Of a DNA stretch of 64,000 nucleotides, positions 63,059 to 64,000 are shown piece by piece. Numbering within the stretch: position 1 is the stretch's first letter; each line of letters starts with the position of its first letter. The translations under genes were made by a program, and so were the position numbers. The notes beneath the pieces were generated by a model. The model worked only from the letters and a program-made list of their open reading frames with translations, did not search any database and was not told the origin of the DNA. Source of the DNA: Clostridiales bacterium (GTDB taxonomy: Bacteria > Bacillota > Clostridia > Peptostreptococcales > Acidaminobacteraceae); contig JAFGAC010000194.1 in the NCBI GenBank assembly GCA_016933835.1, positions 124,001 to 188,000 on the forward strand, given 5' to 3'.

Positions 63059-63985
63059 TCACTCTCCTAATTTTAATCCTATTTCAAAATGATAACCTAG
63101 AGCAAATTGCTCGATAGACATTCTTTTACCACCAGGCAATTGCAATTCCATAATATTGATTATTTCATCTCCTGTTTGAACCCAGAAACCATTTTTATCA
63201 AATTTTACAATTGTTCCAGGCAGTTCATTCGTCTTATCTTTAATTATTTTACACCTATATACTTTGATTCTTTTTCCATCAGCAGTTGTATACGCTACTG
63301 GCCAAGGATTATAACCTTTAACTGAATTGTAAATAGTTTCAGCTGTCATAGTCCAATTAATCATCGCCATTTCTTTTTTTATAATAGGTGCATAAGTAGC
63401 TAAAGGATGATTTTGTGGAATTGGCTTAATATTTCCATAAGTCTCCAATGTTTCTTTCAATACTTCCATACCAAGCAACATTAATTGATCATGCAATTCT
63501 CCAGCATTCATTTCATCTTCAATATGAATTGATTTTTTTAAAAGAATATCTCCAGAATCAAGACCAATATCCATTTTCATCGTTGTCACACCTGTTTCTT
63601 TATACCCTCTTACAATCGCTGTATTTATAGGTGATGCACCTCTGAGTTCAGGAAGCAAACTGGCATGAACATTTATACATGCTAATTTAGGAATATCCAG
63701 AATTTCTTTGTTCAAAATCTGGCCATAAGCAATAACAATAATCATATCAGGTTTTAAATTTTTTAGAATTATTTCATATTCTTCAGTTTTTATTTTTTCT
63801 GGCTGATAGATTGGTATTTCTGGATACTTCAAAGCATATTCCTTTACAGGTGGAGGAGACAAATGTTTCCCTCTGCCTTTAGGACGATCTGGTTGAGTAA
63901 ATAAGCCAACTACTTCATGTTCTTGAATAAGAAACGCCAATGAGGGAATAGCAAATTCCGGTGTTCCCATAAAGACTATTCTCAT
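63059..63985 (-). CDS. fmt: Methionyl-tRNA formyltransferase
   Basis: 308 aa. It formylates Met-tRNA(fMet) for initiation. Motifs: IVFMGTPEFAIPSLAFL at the N-terminus, DMIIVIAYGQILNKEIL, catalytic NVHASLLPELRGASPINTAI and GLDSGDIL. The C-terminal OB-like domain follows (about 205-308). Its ATG overlaps the stop of the preceding gene, as expected for def-fmt. Confidence 0.98.
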   Translation of the reverse strand: MRIVFMGTPEFAIPSLAFLIQEHEVVGLFTQPDRPKGRGKHLSPPPVKEYALKYPEIPIYQPEKIKTEEYEIILKNLKPDMIIVIAYGQILNKEILDIPKLACINVHASLLPELRGASPINTAIVRGYKETGVTTMKMDIGLDSGDILLKKSIHIEDEMNAGELHDQLMLLGMEVLKETLETYGNIKPIPQNHPLATYAPIIKKEMAMINWTMTAETIYNSVKGYNPWPVAYTTADGKRIKVYRCKIIKDKTNELPGTIVKFDKNGFWVQTGDEIINIMELQLPGGKRMSIEQFALGYHFEIGLKLGE

Positions 63986-64000
63986 TCTATCTCTTCCTCA
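63982..64000 (-). CDS. def: Last codons of an upstream gene, probably peptide deformylase
   Basis: Only EEEIE and a TGA stop are visible; the stop overlaps the fmt start (ATGA). def is the usual neighbour and often ends in an acidic tail, but five residues cannot prove it. Confidence 0.4.

Noticed and set aside
1-64000. CRISPR array, tRNA or rRNA genes, prophage, toxin-antitoxin or defence genes
   Set aside because: Reading both strands I saw no regularly spaced repeats, no cloverleaf or rRNA sequence, and no phage, toxin or defence protein; nearly all space is filled by core genes.

Overview
The window is AT-rich and almost entirely coding. It carries a long run of conserved Firmicutes (Bacillota) housekeeping genes. 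The content points to an anaerobic member of the Clostridia: PolC-type replicative polymerase, CodY, FapR, YlxM/Ffh, YlxR/YlxQ, PrkC/PrpC, FakA/PlsX, acetate kinase, a tungsten-type aldehyde ferredoxin oxidoreductase and a sigma-54 activator. I cannot name the genus. Strong GGAGG ribosome binding sites are common and TTG/GTG starts are frequent. Only two genes (tmcAL, rpmB) lie on the + strand; everything else reads right to left.

Layout in the direction of transcription (high to low coordinates). (1) 64.0-56.2 kb: def tail, fmt, yugP, rsmB, prpC, prkC, rsgA, rpe, thiN, tightly overlapping: formyl-Met-tRNA formation, rRNA/ribosome maturation and the PASTA kinase/phosphatase pair. (2) 56.2-50.2 kb: rpmB (divergent, + strand), then asp23, fakA, recG, rsmD, coaD and a coiled-coil protein. 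(3) 50.2-48.6 kb: a gene-poor gap with a hairpin resembling an IS200/IS605 end, tmcAL on the + strand, and divergent ackA. (4) 47.4-46.7 kb: yceD and rpmF. (5) 46.6-42.5 kb: an accessory module of sigma-54 activator, aldehyde ferredoxin oxidoreductase and MoaD-like protein, with a clear -24/-12 promoter. (6) 42.4-36.6 kb: fatty-acid operon fapR-plsX-fabH-fabD-fabG-acpP-fabF behind a FapR operator. (7) 36.5-30.3 kb: rnc, a radical SAM gene, smc, ftsY. (8) 30.2-20.3 kb: ylxM-ffh-rpsP-khpA-rimM-trmD, rplS, rbgA-rnhB-hypothetical-dprA, topA-codY. (9) 20.2-15.7 kb: rpsB-tsf-pyrH-frr, a small PASTA-like protein, uppS, cdsA. (10) 15.6-8.1 kb: dxr-rseP-ispG-polC. (11) 8.05-0 kb: rimP-nusA-ylxR-ylxQ-infB-rbfA-nrnA-truB-ribF, rpsO, and the first codons of pnp.

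Most genes serve protein synthesis, ribosome and tRNA maturation, lipid and isoprenoid precursors, and DNA/RNA upkeep. Regulatory signals readable in the DNA include a FapR operator over the fab promoter, a sigma-54 promoter before the oxidoreductase, probable S2 and L19 leader RNAs, a terminator-like hairpin in the rimP-nusA leader, and a long stem-loop before pnp. There is no CRISPR array, rRNA, tRNA or intact mobile element. No clearly new multi-gene system is visible. The most interesting items are the stand-alone PASTA-like protein beside uppS, the oxidoreductase module inserted in the core cluster, the leader hairpins, and the orphan IS605-like hairpin.
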